Source: GCA-002790615 sp964438025 (lineage in GTDB: Bacteria > Patescibacteriota > Minisyncoccia > Moranbacterales > UBA2206). Taken from it: DNA of 23,578 nt. Shown here piece after piece: positions 1-7,979 of this stretch; the stretch's first letter is position 1; every line of letters begins with the position of its first letter. A model generated the notes under the pieces. The model was given only the letters and a program-made list of their open reading frames with translations. It made no database searches and was not told the origin of the DNA. The translations under genes were made by a program, and so were the position numbers. Location of the stretch: assembly GCA_964438025.1 (NCBI GenBank), contig CAYTIK010000015.1, positions 1 to 23,578 on the forward strand, given 5' to 3'.

Positions 1-818
1 AAAGTTAATAATCCTTGGACGGGATTGGTCGTCCCAATGCCGACGTTGCCGGTGGATAACACGACTAATTTTCTGTCCACATCCAAAAGACCAACCGGCG
101 CCGAAGGTCCGATGCCCACATTGCCCACAGGATTTAAGATGATATTGCCGGAAGTTGCGGTGGCTAAAGTTAAAGTGCCGGACGTATTCGTCCAGCTGGT
201 CGTGCCGCCCGAAGCCATGGTGATAGCGCCCGTGGAATTACCAATACTCATGGTTGAACCGGCTCCCGTACCGATATTGGTAATGCCAGTGGAACTTAAG
301 GTCGTAAAAGAGGCTGAATTAGGCGTCGTAGCACCAATCGCGCCCGGAACTCCCCAATCGCCGCCGTCTAAATTATCCGCGTTAAAAGCATACGGCACCG
401 CCGTAAAACGGATGAGCGGTGACATTTGCCCATTGCCATTAAAATTAATACCTAAATAAATATTGTCAGTATTGAAATCCACCGACCCGGGAAAAGTCGT
501 TGAATCGCCCAAATTGGTTTGAAAAATACCATCCGTCACTGTGATACTTTTTTCTTCCCGCCACACCGCATCTCTGCTGTCGCCGGAAACACACGGATCC
601 GCCGGACTCGCGGTGGTGTAAATACAAAAAATAAAACTGTAAGGATTGCCCGCCGGAGTCACGTTTGTCCCATCGGTATTCACCACTTTGCCCTGAAAAT
701 TAATATATTTATTGATGCCGGGCGCGGCGAAAACTTTCTGCGGAAAAATAAAAAAGCCCCCTGCGATAACAAGTATGGTAGTCAATATAAGCGCTAATTT
801 AAGTCTTCCTGGACTCAT
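1..818 (-). CDS. Secreted tail-fibre-like repeat protein, N-terminal part
   Basis: The open frame starts at ATG 818 and runs off the left edge without a stop, so only about 272 N-terminal residues are visible. Residues 1-32 form a signal peptide with a hydrophobic core, ending near VFAAP. The segment just after it (INFQGKVVN, FIFCIYT, then a GIFQTNLG and PLIRFTAVPYAFNA stretch) resembles the N-terminal domain of large Patescibacteria surface proteins. From about residue 130 the sequence turns into glycine/serine/threonine repeats (NIGTGAG, SIGNSTG, NVGIG, GNVGIGTTNP) like phage tail fibres and trimeric adhesins; such proteins often end in an S74-type chaperone domain, not visible here. No Shine-Dalgarno precedes the start; an attenuator-like leader does. 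An adhesin role is inferred from fold type. Confidence 0.8.
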   Translation of the reverse strand, partial: MSPGRLKLALILTTILVIAGGFFIFPQKVFAAPGINKYINFQGKVVNTDGTNVTPAGNPYSFIFCIYTTASPADPCVSGDSRDAVWREEKSITVTDGIFQTNLGDSTTFPGSVDFNTDNIYLGINFNGNGQMSPLIRFTAVPYAFNADNLDGGDWGVPGAIGATTPNSASFTTLSSTGITNIGTGAGSTMSIGNSTGAITMASGGTTSWTNTSGTLTLATATSGNIILNPVGNVGIGPSAPVGLLDVDRKLVVLSTGNVGIGTTNPVQGLLT

Positions 819-951
819 AAAAATAAAAAAGCGAGTATTAAATCGCTCTTGAGCACTCCTGAAATGCACAAAAGCGAGTTTTCACCCGCTTTTTTAGTGA
901 GATTCGCCTCCTTGGCGACCCACTTTACAGAGATAATTTTTCAACCCCTAC
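819..951 (-). promoter_or_regulatory. Attenuator-like 5' leader of the tail-fibre-like gene
   Basis: From a predicted transcription start near 951 the RNA can form a hairpin with inner stem TCGCC/GGCGA and outer AGTG/CACT, then AAAAGCG/CGCTTTT. The last hairpin, AAGAGCGA/TCGCTTTT with loop TTTAATAC, is followed by TTATTTTT directly before the ATG and looks like an intrinsic terminator. The 3' arm of the second hairpin (CTCGCTTTTG) can instead pair with CAAGAGCGA, the 5' arm of the terminator. Mutually exclusive pairings of this sort are typical of transcriptional attenuators or riboswitches. I could not match it to a known riboswitch class. Confidence 0.5.
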
Positions 952-957
952 TTAACA

Positions 958-986
958 ATTATAGCAGATTTTGACCCACTTGTAAA
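958..986 (-). promoter_or_regulatory. Promoter of the tail-fibre-like gene
   Basis: On the minus strand, -35 TTTACA (981-986) and -10 TATAAT (958-963) are separated by exactly 17 bases, a near-perfect sigma-70-type promoter. The predicted start is near 951, giving a leader of about 133 nt. Confidence 0.75.
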
Positions 987-1044
987 GCCAAAACCCGCCT
1001 AAATTTTCTCTAAAATAATTTTTTCAAAAAAATTAGATTGCTGG

Positions 1045-1353
1045 TTATTTTTTTTCCTTCTCCCCGTCGATACATTGGATGATGTTGCGCATGAAAATAA
1101 TACCGAACAAGAAGCAGACCGCGAACAACATGCGGAATGTTTTTACTAAAAGGTCAACTATTATTTGATTATCTGATATGTAGTAGAGATCAATAACTTC
1201 ACCCAGCAGCAAAAAAATTATGCCGGCGAGAAAAAATTTATACGACACGTCCAATTTCATTTCCACGCGCCACACCACGCCGGCCGTATAAATAATCGAG
1301 AGTGCCAAAGCGCCGATTGTCACCGCGTTTATGCTCAAAAAAATATTTTCCAT
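1045..1353 (-). CDS. Small three-helix membrane protein, unknown function
   Basis: This 102-residue protein has three hydrophobic stretches at about residues 8-28, 38-58 and 68-90, and a charged C-terminus ending DGEKEKK. An acidic residue sits near the end of helix 2 (GEVIDLYY). I do not recognise the family. It begins one base after the stop of the upstream 478-residue protein (stop 1355-1357), so the two are very likely co-transcribed and perhaps translationally coupled. A G-rich stretch about ten bases upstream of the ATG could act as a weak ribosome binding site. Context suggests a membrane partner of the surface proteins; that is inference from position only. Confidence 0.7.
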   Translation of the reverse strand: MENIFLSINAVTIGALALSIIYTAGVVWRVEMKLDVSYKFFLAGIIFLLLGEVIDLYYISDNQIIVDLLVKTFRMLFAVCFLFGIIFMRNIIQCIDGEKEKK

Positions 1354-1354
1354 T

Positions 1355-2791
1355 TTAGCGGGACACCCCCTTTCTTTTGCCCAGCCCGAAGAGGCCGATT
1401 TTTTTCAAATGTTTTTCGGTAATATGCCGGAGAGCGTGCAGATATAGCCAATATTCGCGGGAAAAAAGAATCAGCCACAATAGCAGCAAGAGGATGAGAA
1501 TAGAGGCAATTAAGCCTAAGTTACTCAATAATTCCGGGTAAGAGATCAGGATTCCCCCGCCCAAATTCAGCAGTAATTTTTCCAAAACTGCAAAAGATTT
1601 TTTCTGGCTGACATTGTAGCGCTCCAGCATAATTTCCGCCTGCAAATGATATTTCCCTTTCGCCAGATAACTCGGTAAAACAATATTCTGGCGGATCACG
1701 CCATTTTTTTTGAGCGTAATATCCCGTAGCATGGTTGTTTTTTTCTCGCCTCTTTCATCCAAAATTAAATAGCGGATTATCGCGTCGGCTCCTGCGAACT
1801 TTTCCGCCAGCCGCGTGATGCGAATGATTGATTGTAGTTCATCGCCTTGCAGCACCGCCTCTTCTGCCAATGTTAAAGAAAAATCCAGCGGAATTTCCGC
1901 TACGGGTATTTCTGATGGAGTGGGTTTTTCCGGTTGTTTAATCGGAGCGGGCGGCAAGATAATCGATTCTTTAGTTTTCGTTTTTTCTTCTTCATCCTCA
2001 TCTTTGACGATGCGGAAATTTAAACTGTCGGAGTCTGTCCGGGAAGGATCTAGCGGGTCAGTAGCGGTAGCTAAAAGCGTATGGCTGCCATAATTTAGAT
2101 TAATGGGCGGTTGCCAGCTCCAATAACCGTTAACATTGGCTTGGGTCTGGGCTAAAATAATCGTTGGACTATTGATAAACAAAGCTATATCGGCATTAGC
2201 GATATTAATGGTTCCGGAAAAAGTCGGCTTGCGATTTTCTGTTTGCGGTGTGCCCGTATAACTTCCGATATTTTTGTTAGCAAAAGCTGTGATATTAATT
2301 ATCGGATTAGGTTGCACTATTCCGCAATCGGCTGGCGTGGTTACGATTATTGGATCAGACGTTTCGAAGCCCGGACCCATTGGTCCACGCGCTGTAACAA
2401 TGTAAGTATAAGAGGTATTTATATTCAAATTATTTTCATCCGTGTGCTGTGAAGCTGTCAGTCCGGCGATGAGCGGCAAGCTGTCGCGGTCAATGTCAAA
2501 AGTTTCGGAATTTTCATCATCCGCCCAATCGAGATTTATGGCCAAGCTATCGTTGCTGCAAACAGCCCCTCCAACAACGACCGGTTTGACCGGCGGACCT
2601 AAAACTTGCGCCGTAACTGTTAGGGTTTCATCCGCCAGCGCCCGGAATTTTTGGCGGATATCCGAAAGCAGAAATTCCGGACTATAAATCATCGAAAGTC
2701 CGATATACAAGCCAAAAAGCGCCAAAGAAAACAGGCAGTGCCAGCGGGCGATTTTTTTCAGTATTCTTTTTTTCTTTTTTTTCTTAGCCAT
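1355..2791 (-). CDS. Membrane-anchored multi-domain surface protein (Fn3/Ig-like)
   Basis: The 478-residue protein starts with a very basic tail (MAKKKKKK) and a hydrophobic segment at about residues 18-35, either a signal anchor or uncleaved signal. Residues 65-155 look like a fibronectin-III-type beta domain (LDWADDEN, NTSYTYIVTARGP). Residues 187-262 look like a bacterial Ig-like domain (KPTFSGTI, GYWSWQPP, GSHTLLATATDP). An acidic and then proline-rich linker follows at 265-300, then another beta domain to about residue 410, and a second transmembrane helix near 430-452 with a basic cytoplasmic tail. Two membrane segments would hold the beta domains outside the cell. It is the second-last member of the surface cluster and is cut from its upstream neighbours by the assembly gap. 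Function is inferred from architecture. Confidence 0.75.
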   Translation of the reverse strand: MAKKKKKKRILKKIARWHCLFSLALFGLYIGLSMIYSPEFLLSDIRQKFRALADETLTVTAQVLGPPVKPVVVGGAVCSNDSLAINLDWADDENSETFDIDRDSLPLIAGLTASQHTDENNLNINTSYTYIVTARGPMGPGFETSDPIIVTTPADCGIVQPNPIINITAFANKNIGSYTGTPQTENRKPTFSGTINIANADIALFINSPTIILAQTQANVNGYWSWQPPINLNYGSHTLLATATDPLDPSRTDSDSLNFRIVKDEDEEEKTKTKESIILPPAPIKQPEKPTPSEIPVAEIPLDFSLTLAEEAVLQGDELQSIIRITRLAEKFAGADAIIRYLILDERGEKKTTMLRDITLKKNGVIRQNIVLPSYLAKGKYHLQAEIMLERYNVSQKKSFAVLEKLLLNLGGGILISYPELLSNLGLIASILILLLLLWLILFSREYWLYLHALRHITEKHLKKIGLFGLGKRKGVSR

Positions 2792-2814
2792 ACCGTTATT
2801 ATACCCGAAAAAAC

Positions 2815-2824
2815 NNNNNNNNNN
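2815..2824. other. Assembly gap (10 N)
   Basis: Ten N characters lie between the gene starting at 2791 and the repeat at 2848. The true length and content are unknown, so the promoter or spacing upstream of the 478-residue gene cannot be judged. Confidence 1.
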
Positions 2825-2847
2825 GAATATAAGTTTTCGATAAATTC

Positions 2848-2886
2848 CCTGCCTGCAACGCTTTGCGTAGCAATGCGGGCAGGCTG
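2848..2886. repeat. REP-like palindrome, GCCTGC/GCAGGC type (copy 1)
   Basis: An imperfect palindrome with outer arms CTGCCTGC and GCGGGCAG lies 24 bases from the gap. A 39-base copy with about five differences occurs inside mutM at 18041-18079. Repeats next to scaffold gaps are common because short reads collapse them. Confidence 0.7.
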
Positions 2887-2914
2887 TTTAAGGACCCGAA
2901 AATTAATCCATATT

Positions 2915-3541
2915 TTATTTTTTCCATTGAATACTCTGAACAATATCTTCCAATTCTTGGTCTTTTTCTGTATCGGAACCGTTGGGCCCGGTCAATGCGA
3001 TGGCGACCAAAAAATTATCCCTCTCCACAAAAACCACTTTCTCGTATGTTTCTGATTGGCTGGCCGTGAAAGCTATTCCGCTGATTTCGCCCGCGGCCAA
3101 TTTTTCTTCACGATACTTTTCCGGATTCGTTTTGCGCAGATTATAGCCGGTTGCATCTTTAAGCTTCCGATTTTCCAAGCTTTCTACCGTTAAAGCGATT
3201 TTCGTGGAATTAATTTCGCCTGTTGCCAAAAAAGCGGTTTCCCAAATCACTCCGTTTTCCGGCAGCGCGTCATTGTGTGATTTTACCACGTAATCAGCAC
3301 TATGCCGAAAGGAAAGATATTTACTTTCAAAACGCTCGAAAGCTGGAATGGCTTTTTCCATTTCCGCCGGAGTGATGTTAGTTGTGATAACTTCTCCCGA
3401 TATCGGCTGCTGCAACTTCAGCCAGATCAAAACAATTAAGATAACCAGTAAAAGTAAAAAAAATCCTAAAATAATTTTCCACTTTTTTTTGGGAGGAACT
3501 TTTTCGGGATTATCTTTTTTTTCTGTTTCTGTCGATGACAT
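2915..3541 (-). CDS. Single-pass membrane protein, unknown function
   Basis: The 208-residue protein has a charged N-terminus (EKKDNPEKVPPKKK), one strong transmembrane helix at about residues 22-44, and an extracellular domain of about 160 residues. That domain has no cysteines and mixes alpha and beta segments (ITPAEMEKAIPAFERFES; TYEKVVFVERDNFLVAIAL). The N-in topology and lack of a signal-cleavage site suggest it stays anchored. It lies 25 bases after the DUF916-like gene ending at 3567 and is probably part of the same transcript. I do not recognise the family; the near C-terminal strand pair followed by IVQSIQWKK recalls small lipoprotein-like folds, but that is only an impression. Confidence 0.7.
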   Translation of the reverse strand: MSSTETEKKDNPEKVPPKKKWKIILGFFLLLLVILIVLIWLKLQQPISGEVITTNITPAEMEKAIPAFERFESKYLSFRHSADYVVKSHNDALPENGVIWETAFLATGEINSTKIALTVESLENRKLKDATGYNLRKTNPEKYREEKLAAGEISGIAFTASQSETYEKVVFVERDNFLVAIALTGPNGSDTEKDQELEDIVQSIQWKK

Positions 3542-3566
3542 TATTTTTTGAGAAAATTTATATTCT

Positions 3567-4532
3567 TCAGCAACTTAATTTTTCTAAATTGTTTGATTTT
3601 TTCATTTTACGCTTTTTTGCTATAAACCAAATAATTATTCCCACCGCTATAAAGATTATTCCCGCTAAAAAAGGCCATGGGATAAGGAAAAAGGCGGTTT
3701 GTTCGGTTTCGAAAGCTTCCCGATTTTCATAGCGGTATTTCGCTGATAAGACATACTTCCCGGGCATAAAAATGGGAGCCACTGTTTTTAGCGGAATTCT
3801 GAAAGTTCGAAAGGTTTCCGGCAAAAGTCTTCCGGATTCGTTGTTAATTATTCCCTTTCTGACCAAGCGCCCTAGAGGATCCGTGATTTCTACCAATCCG
3901 CGCGGAACGACGTGGACATTGCCGGTATTTTGAAAACGTAATTTGATTTCGAAGGGCATCTGAAAAATATTTTCGGAAATTATTTTTTCCTTAAGCTCCA
4001 TGCCGTAAATTTCTCCGCCTATTTTGCGCGCAAAGATCAAGGAAGAAAGCGACGAATCGAAAGCCACTTCTAACGCTGCCCTGCCTTGATTGTCACCCTT
4101 ATCCACTTTAGCTAAAATCGCCGCATAATGGCCGCCGGGTGAGAGCGATTCTTTGTTTTGAATAGTTACCTTGACAGCTTGTTTTTCTCCTGGATCTAAA
4201 ACCAAACCATCCCTCTCCAAAATAATCCAAGAGGCCAGCGCGTATTTATTCGTCAAGTTTTCCGCCGCACCTAAAAAGGCCGCTCCACCGGTTTCGTCCA
4301 GGGTTCCAAAATCTAAAACTGATAGTTTAAGCACGACCAGATTTTCCGTATTATTCGTTATTTCCACTTGAAAACTAGCGGCTGCCTGGTCTTTCTCCAA
4401 GGTCACATCTTGAAAAAAAGGATTCACGGTAAATCCTTTGGGTTTTTCTTGTGCCTTGACTGGGCAACTCTCGAAAAATAAAGCTAAACTAAAAACAAGA
4501 AAAGAAAAAAATAAAACTATTTTTTTAAACAT
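3567..4532 (-). CDS. DUF916-like membrane-anchored Ig-fold protein
   Basis: This 321-residue protein has a signal peptide (about 1-27, ending VKAQE), two beta-sandwich regions, and a C-terminal transmembrane helix at about 283-308 followed by a lysine-rich tail. The first domain has the layout of DUF916 / WxL-partner proteins: FTVNPFFQDVTLEKDQ, EITNNTENLVVLKLSV, GGHYAAILAKVD. The second contains NTGNVHVVPRG, which recurs as NTGNVHVIPRG in the two neighbouring copies, so the three are paralogues. In Gram-positive bacteria DUF916 proteins are membrane-anchored partners of secreted WxL proteins. Here the gene starts one base after the stop of its upstream paralogue (4534-4536). Assignment to the DUF916-like group is by pattern and has not been searched. 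Confidence 0.72.
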   Translation of the reverse strand: MFKKIVLFFSFLVFSLALFFESCPVKAQEKPKGFTVNPFFQDVTLEKDQAAASFQVEITNNTENLVVLKLSVLDFGTLDETGGAAFLGAAENLTNKYALASWIILERDGLVLDPGEKQAVKVTIQNKESLSPGGHYAAILAKVDKGDNQGRAALEVAFDSSLSSLIFARKIGGEIYGMELKEKIISENIFQMPFEIKLRFQNTGNVHVVPRGLVEITDPLGRLVRKGIINNESGRLLPETFRTFRIPLKTVAPIFMPGKYVLSAKYRYENREAFETEQTAFFLIPWPFLAGIIFIAVGIIIWFIAKKRKMKKSNNLEKLSC

Positions 4533-4533
4533 A

Positions 4534-5595
4534 CTAGGCAGACTGCTTACGTCCGAAAAAAACTTTTATTTTTCCATACCAATTTTGCAAAGTTGATTTG
4601 AGTCCAATCAGTACAAAAATTGTTACGAAAAATAACCCGATGAGAAGCCGCCACGGCACCACCCAAAAACTCACGGCCGCTTCAATCGGCACATCGCGCT
4701 GTCCGTCGTCATAGACTAAGAGCATCTCGGCGGTATATTTCCCAAAACGCAATTTGGAAACTTGAGAAAAGTCCCATTTCAGTTCTTGGACTGGATTGCC
4801 TTGCTCATCTTTAACAATCTGGCCGTCTTGAGTCTTCGTCGCATAATAGGGAAAACCATCGCTCCACTCTGGAGAAAAGTTTCGGGGTGAATCGGGCAAG
4901 ATAGAGCCGATACTCGGATTAACCTCTAAATTGGCGATGGTTTCATCGCTCTTGGTGACGAAGATATTGCCGCGAGGAATAACATGCACATTGCCGGTAT
5001 TGCGGAGCTTCACGGAAAAAATGGCTGGCAAAAATTCAAACATTTGTTTATCAACGGAGAAATCCGTCACCTGCACTTCTCTTTTCGCATTGGGCACTTG
5101 GGCTTCGAGGAGTACCAGAGTGGCCATCCCGCCGGTCAAGACCGTTTTTTGTCCATCGGTAATTGCCGGCTGATCGGCGCGGGAAAAAACGATGGCGTAG
5201 TAATAACCGAAAGCCGCCGTAGCTGGAACATTGATAGTCGCCTGAATAGTTTTCCATTCATTGCCCGGCAATTGGAATTGATTTTCGGAAAAAGTTACCC
5301 AGTCAAAATAGTTGTCGGCCGCTTCCCGTTCCAAAAGTAAAGGCGCGCCGGTATTGGAATCCGCTTTGAATTTCATCAAAGCGACTTTGATGTTTTCCGT
5401 GTTGAGTCCGTCGTTTTTAATTTTAATATCCGTAGTGATGGAATCTCCCGGATTGACTTTTAGATTGATAGGCAAGGGTGAAGAAGTCAGGCGCAGGTCG
5501 CTGTTCCCGGTTTGCGCGAAGACGGCAGAAAAAGAAAAAAGAAAAGCTAAGAGCAGCGTGAGGGTTATTTTAGAAATATAAGTCTTGTTGGCCAT
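4534..5595 (-). CDS. DUF916-like surface protein, tandem copy 2 (downstream)
   Basis: About 353 residues from the preferred start MANKTYISK at 5595, which has AGGA a few bases upstream; an in-frame ATG at 5613 would add six residues. It has a signal peptide, a beta-rich extracellular part (NPGDSITTDIKIKNDG, FGYYYAIVFSRAD, NTGNVHVIPRG), and a C-terminal transmembrane helix. Up to the tryptophan-arginine before that helix it is identical to the next gene upstream. After it the sequence differs completely (ending VFFGRKQSA). It is therefore one of two almost identical outer domains with a different membrane anchor. It lies between its twin and the 321-residue paralogue and is probably co-transcribed with them. 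Confidence 0.75.
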   Translation of the reverse strand: MANKTYISKITLTLLLAFLFSFSAVFAQTGNSDLRLTSSPLPINLKVNPGDSITTDIKIKNDGLNTENIKVALMKFKADSNTGAPLLLEREAADNYFDWVTFSENQFQLPGNEWKTIQATINVPATAAFGYYYAIVFSRADQPAITDGQKTVLTGGMATLVLLEAQVPNAKREVQVTDFSVDKQMFEFLPAIFSVKLRNTGNVHVIPRGNIFVTKSDETIANLEVNPSIGSILPDSPRNFSPEWSDGFPYYATKTQDGQIVKDEQGNPVQELKWDFSQVSKLRFGKYTAEMLLVYDDGQRDVPIEAAVSFWVVPWRLLIGLFFVTIFVLIGLKSTLQNWYGKIKVFFGRKQSA

Positions 5596-5616
5596 ATGCG
5601 TCCTATGTATCATATT
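4649..5616. repeat. 968-bp direct repeat, copy 1
   Basis: Bases 4649-5616 reappear at 5706-6673, an offset of 1057. By eye I find no mismatch; translations in sense and antisense frames are the same. The repeat covers the start of the gene and everything except the C-terminal anchor. It ends in an AT-rich tract with CATAGGAC motifs. Confidence 0.9.
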
Positions 5617-6652
5617 GTTTTTTTAATTTTCTCATTCTCCATTTCATATACGCATACACAATCAAAGCCGGCACGATAATAATCAATATGATATACAATG
5701 CCAATCGCCACGGCACCACCCAAAAACTCACGGCCGCTTCAATCGGCACATCGCGCTGTCCGTCGTCATAGACTAAGAGCATCTCGGCGGTATATTTCCC
5801 AAAACGCAATTTGGAAACTTGAGAAAAGTCCCATTTCAGTTCTTGGACTGGATTGCCTTGCTCATCTTTAACAATCTGGCCGTCTTGAGTCTTCGTCGCA
5901 TAATAGGGAAAACCATCGCTCCACTCTGGAGAAAAGTTTCGGGGTGAATCGGGCAAGATAGAGCCGATACTCGGATTAACCTCTAAATTGGCGATGGTTT
6001 CATCGCTCTTGGTGACGAAGATATTGCCGCGAGGAATAACATGCACATTGCCGGTATTGCGGAGCTTCACGGAAAAAATGGCTGGCAAAAATTCAAACAT
6101 TTGTTTATCAACGGAGAAATCCGTCACCTGCACTTCTCTTTTCGCATTGGGCACTTGGGCTTCGAGGAGTACCAGAGTGGCCATCCCGCCGGTCAAGACC
6201 GTTTTTTGTCCATCGGTAATTGCCGGCTGATCGGCGCGGGAAAAAACGATGGCGTAGTAATAACCGAAAGCCGCCGTAGCTGGAACATTGATAGTCGCCT
6301 GAATAGTTTTCCATTCATTGCCCGGCAATTGGAATTGATTTTCGGAAAAAGTTACCCAGTCAAAATAGTTGTCGGCCGCTTCCCGTTCCAAAAGTAAAGG
6401 CGCGCCGGTATTGGAATCCGCTTTGAATTTCATCAAAGCGACTTTGATGTTTTCCGTGTTGAGTCCGTCGTTTTTAATTTTAATATCCGTAGTGATGGAA
6501 TCTCCCGGATTGACTTTTAGATTGATAGGCAAGGGTGAAGAAGTCAGGCGCAGGTCGCTGTTCCCGGTTTGCGCGAAGACGGCAGAAAAAGAAAAAAGAA
6601 AAGCTAAGAGCAGCGTGAGGGTTATTTTAGAAATATAAGTCTTGTTGGCCAT
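5603..6652 (-). CDS. DUF916-like surface protein, tandem copy 1 (upstream)
   Basis: About 349 residues from MANKTYISK at 6652; the in-frame ATG at 6670 is less likely because AGGA sits just before the inner start. Signal peptide and extracellular beta domains are identical to the downstream twin. The C-terminal helix and tail are its own (ALYIILIIIVPALIVYAY, then a basic stretch ending KKQYDT). The stop TAG at 5603-5605 lies seven bases before the twin's start. A promoter (-10 TATAAT at 6704-6709) lies upstream, so this gene probably heads the DUF916-like operon. Role inferred: membrane-anchored partner for the secreted proteins encoded just upstream. Confidence 0.75.
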   Translation of the reverse strand: MANKTYISKITLTLLLAFLFSFSAVFAQTGNSDLRLTSSPLPINLKVNPGDSITTDIKIKNDGLNTENIKVALMKFKADSNTGAPLLLEREAADNYFDWVTFSENQFQLPGNEWKTIQATINVPATAAFGYYYAIVFSRADQPAITDGQKTVLTGGMATLVLLEAQVPNAKREVQVTDFSVDKQMFEFLPAIFSVKLRNTGNVHVIPRGNIFVTKSDETIANLEVNPSIGSILPDSPRNFSPEWSDGFPYYATKTQDGQIVKDEQGNPVQELKWDFSQVSKLRFGKYTAEMLLVYDDGQRDVPIEAAVSFWVVPWRLALYIILIIIVPALIVYAYMKWRMRKLKKQYDT

Positions 6653-6673
6653 ATGCGTCCTATGTATCATATT
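5706..6673. repeat. 968-bp direct repeat, copy 2
   Basis: Second copy of the direct repeat at 4649-5616. The 89 unique bases between copies (5617-5705) encode the C-terminal membrane helix and tail of the upstream gene. Confidence 0.9.
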
Positions 6674-6703
6674 AGTCCTATGTGTCTAATTTATCCTATT
6701 ATT

Positions 6704-6731
6704 ATTATACACTTATTTTTAAAAATAGCAA
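6704..6731 (-). promoter_or_regulatory. Promoter of the DUF916-like operon
   Basis: Minus-strand -10 TATAAT (6704-6709) with a weaker -35 TTGCTA (6726-6731), 16 bases apart. It directly follows the terminator of the preceding gene. Downstream the leader carries two CATAGGAC motifs, at least one of which supplies the AGGA before the start codon. Confidence 0.5.
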
Positions 6732-6758
6732 AAAAGCTTTCCCCAGGGAAAGCTTTTT
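6731..6758 (-). terminator. Strong intrinsic terminator (bidirectional)
   Basis: A perfect inverted repeat with arms AAAAAGCTTTCCC and GGGAAAGCTTTTT follows the stop of the secreted protein at 6787. The A and T tails let it work on either strand; on the minus strand it ends the 347-residue gene. Confidence 0.85.
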
Positions 6759-6786
6759 CTATATTGTAAAGATTTGTCAAGTTCGT

Positions 6787-7830
6787 CTAATAAAGTCCAG
6801 CCGCAATCACTGTCAATGTATCCGTGTAATCATTAGCGGCTATTTGAGAAGCCACGATTTTCGCTCTTTCAATTAAAGTTACCGTATCGGTAGCCGTAGG
6901 AGCATCACCTGAAGCTATTTGTTGAAAAGAAGTTGCCAGTGTTCCTCCGGAAGTTGCATTGGTGCCATCATATTCCCCCGCGATAGTCGGCGTTCCAGTC
7001 CCGGTATCAACATCCAAAACATAGCCGGTTGTTCCCGACAAATCCGTTGGCGAACCGTCAATAGTCCCAGCGGTAGCAATAGTCCCTCCCGTGGCCGTTG
7101 AATTGAGAGCGGCATTGGCACTTTGAACCCAAGCTGTCCAGCCGTTAGCCGCATTGGTCATAATTGTTAAAGTCTTCCCGCTAGTTACAGATGTGGTAGT
7201 GGATAAATTCGTGGTAAAAGTATCGGCCGTGCCGCTCAAAAGAAAAGTAAAGGTTGGCGGCACCACTGCGGTAACTGTAATTGTATCCTCATTAGTAGCC
7301 ACTAAGGAAGTCGCGTAAAAAGCACTGTCAATTTCGGCACCAGCGGCTGTCTGGGTAATAACCGATCCGACTTTATCATTTCCGGATGACGCGCTATTCG
7401 TACCGGCTGATGTAAAATTAAAACAATACCACGGTGTGCCCGAGTCCAGGTTGCCACTCACAATCGTGACGGCTGTTCCGGAAACTGTCGTCGCCGTGGA
7501 ATTTATCCCTATCCAGACCGCCGTTGTTCCGGTGGTCGGCCAACTGGCATTCGGCGCGGTGTTGATCGTAAAACTATCAGCTGCACCCGGCGCAAAACCG
7601 GTCGGGAAATTCACCACCACCTTGCCTTCGGTGGAAGCCACGGTTGTTGCTTTGGCGCAAACTGTTCCTCCCAATGTCGCAGAGACGCTCATCCGATCCA
7701 GCCGCATCATTAAGGCGCCTAAACTGGCCGCTTCGGCTTTTTGGTAAGTTAAAAAAGGTCCGACAAAAAAGACGAATAGCAACATTAAAATGTTGATGGC
7801 TGAAATTTCTCCCAGTATTTTTTTACGCAT
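6787..7830 (-). CDS. Secreted WxL-like surface protein
   Basis: The 347-residue protein has a long signal peptide (about residues 1-35, ending AEAAS) and is otherwise threonine-, serine-, alanine- and glycine-rich with almost no lysine, as expected for a secreted or wall-associated beta protein. It has only two cysteines in the mature part (TVCAK, WYCFN). A central tryptophan motif, NGWTAWVQSANAALNS, and the C-terminal AANDYTDTLTVIAAGLY are the likely family signatures. The same C-terminal pattern ends the neighbouring secreted protein (AANDYGETVTAIVAGNF). The layout recalls WxL-domain proteins, although canonical paired WxL motifs are not present. It has its own consensus promoter and strong terminator. 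Likely abundant surface protein; function inferred. Confidence 0.72.
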   Translation of the reverse strand: MRKKILGEISAINILMLLFVFFVGPFLTYQKAEAASLGALMMRLDRMSVSATLGGTVCAKATTVASTEGKVVVNFPTGFAPGAADSFTINTAPNASWPTTGTTAVWIGINSTATTVSGTAVTIVSGNLDSGTPWYCFNFTSAGTNSASSGNDKVGSVITQTAAGAEIDSAFYATSLVATNEDTITVTAVVPPTFTFLLSGTADTFTTNLSTTTSVTSGKTLTIMTNAANGWTAWVQSANAALNSTATGGTIATAGTIDGSPTDLSGTTGYVLDVDTGTGTPTIAGEYDGTNATSGGTLATSFQQIASGDAPTATDTVTLIERAKIVASQIAANDYTDTLTVIAAGLY

Positions 7831-7901
7831 ATTTTTTTGTTTTTTCGCTTAATAAGGCGAAGTTTTTTATTTATAATTATATAAGAAGTCTAATTTATCT
7901 A

Positions 7902-7930
7902 ATTATAGCATTTTTTTAAACAACCGTCAA
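7902..7930 (-). promoter_or_regulatory. Strong promoter of the secreted WxL-like protein
   Basis: Minus-strand -35 TTGACG (7925-7930) and -10 TATAAT (7902-7907) are 17 bases apart. The leader of about 65 nt is AT-rich with a small TTCGC/GCGAA hairpin and no Shine-Dalgarno before ATG 7830. Confidence 0.78.
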
Positions 7931-7979
7931 AACATTTTAAAAAACACTGCCTGTGGATAACTTTTATTAGCCTGCTTGC

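Noticed and set aside
4931..6638. Plus-strand open frames repeated in both surface-gene copies
   Set aside because: They are antisense shadows of the duplicated genes; their duplication only reflects the identical DNA.
4649..6673. Insertion sequence or transposon
   Set aside because: The repeat encodes surface protein only; no transposase, terminal inverted repeats or target duplication were seen.
7836..7858. Terminator on the plus strand (TTCGC/GCGAA with T tail)
   Set aside because: No plus-strand gene ends nearby; it lies in the leader of a minus-strand gene, with only a 5-bp stem.
7951..7959. Perfect DnaA box (TTATCCACA on the minus strand) as an origin
   Set aside because: A single box with no cluster, no dnaA or dnaN nearby and no AT-rich unwinding region pattern; likely chance.
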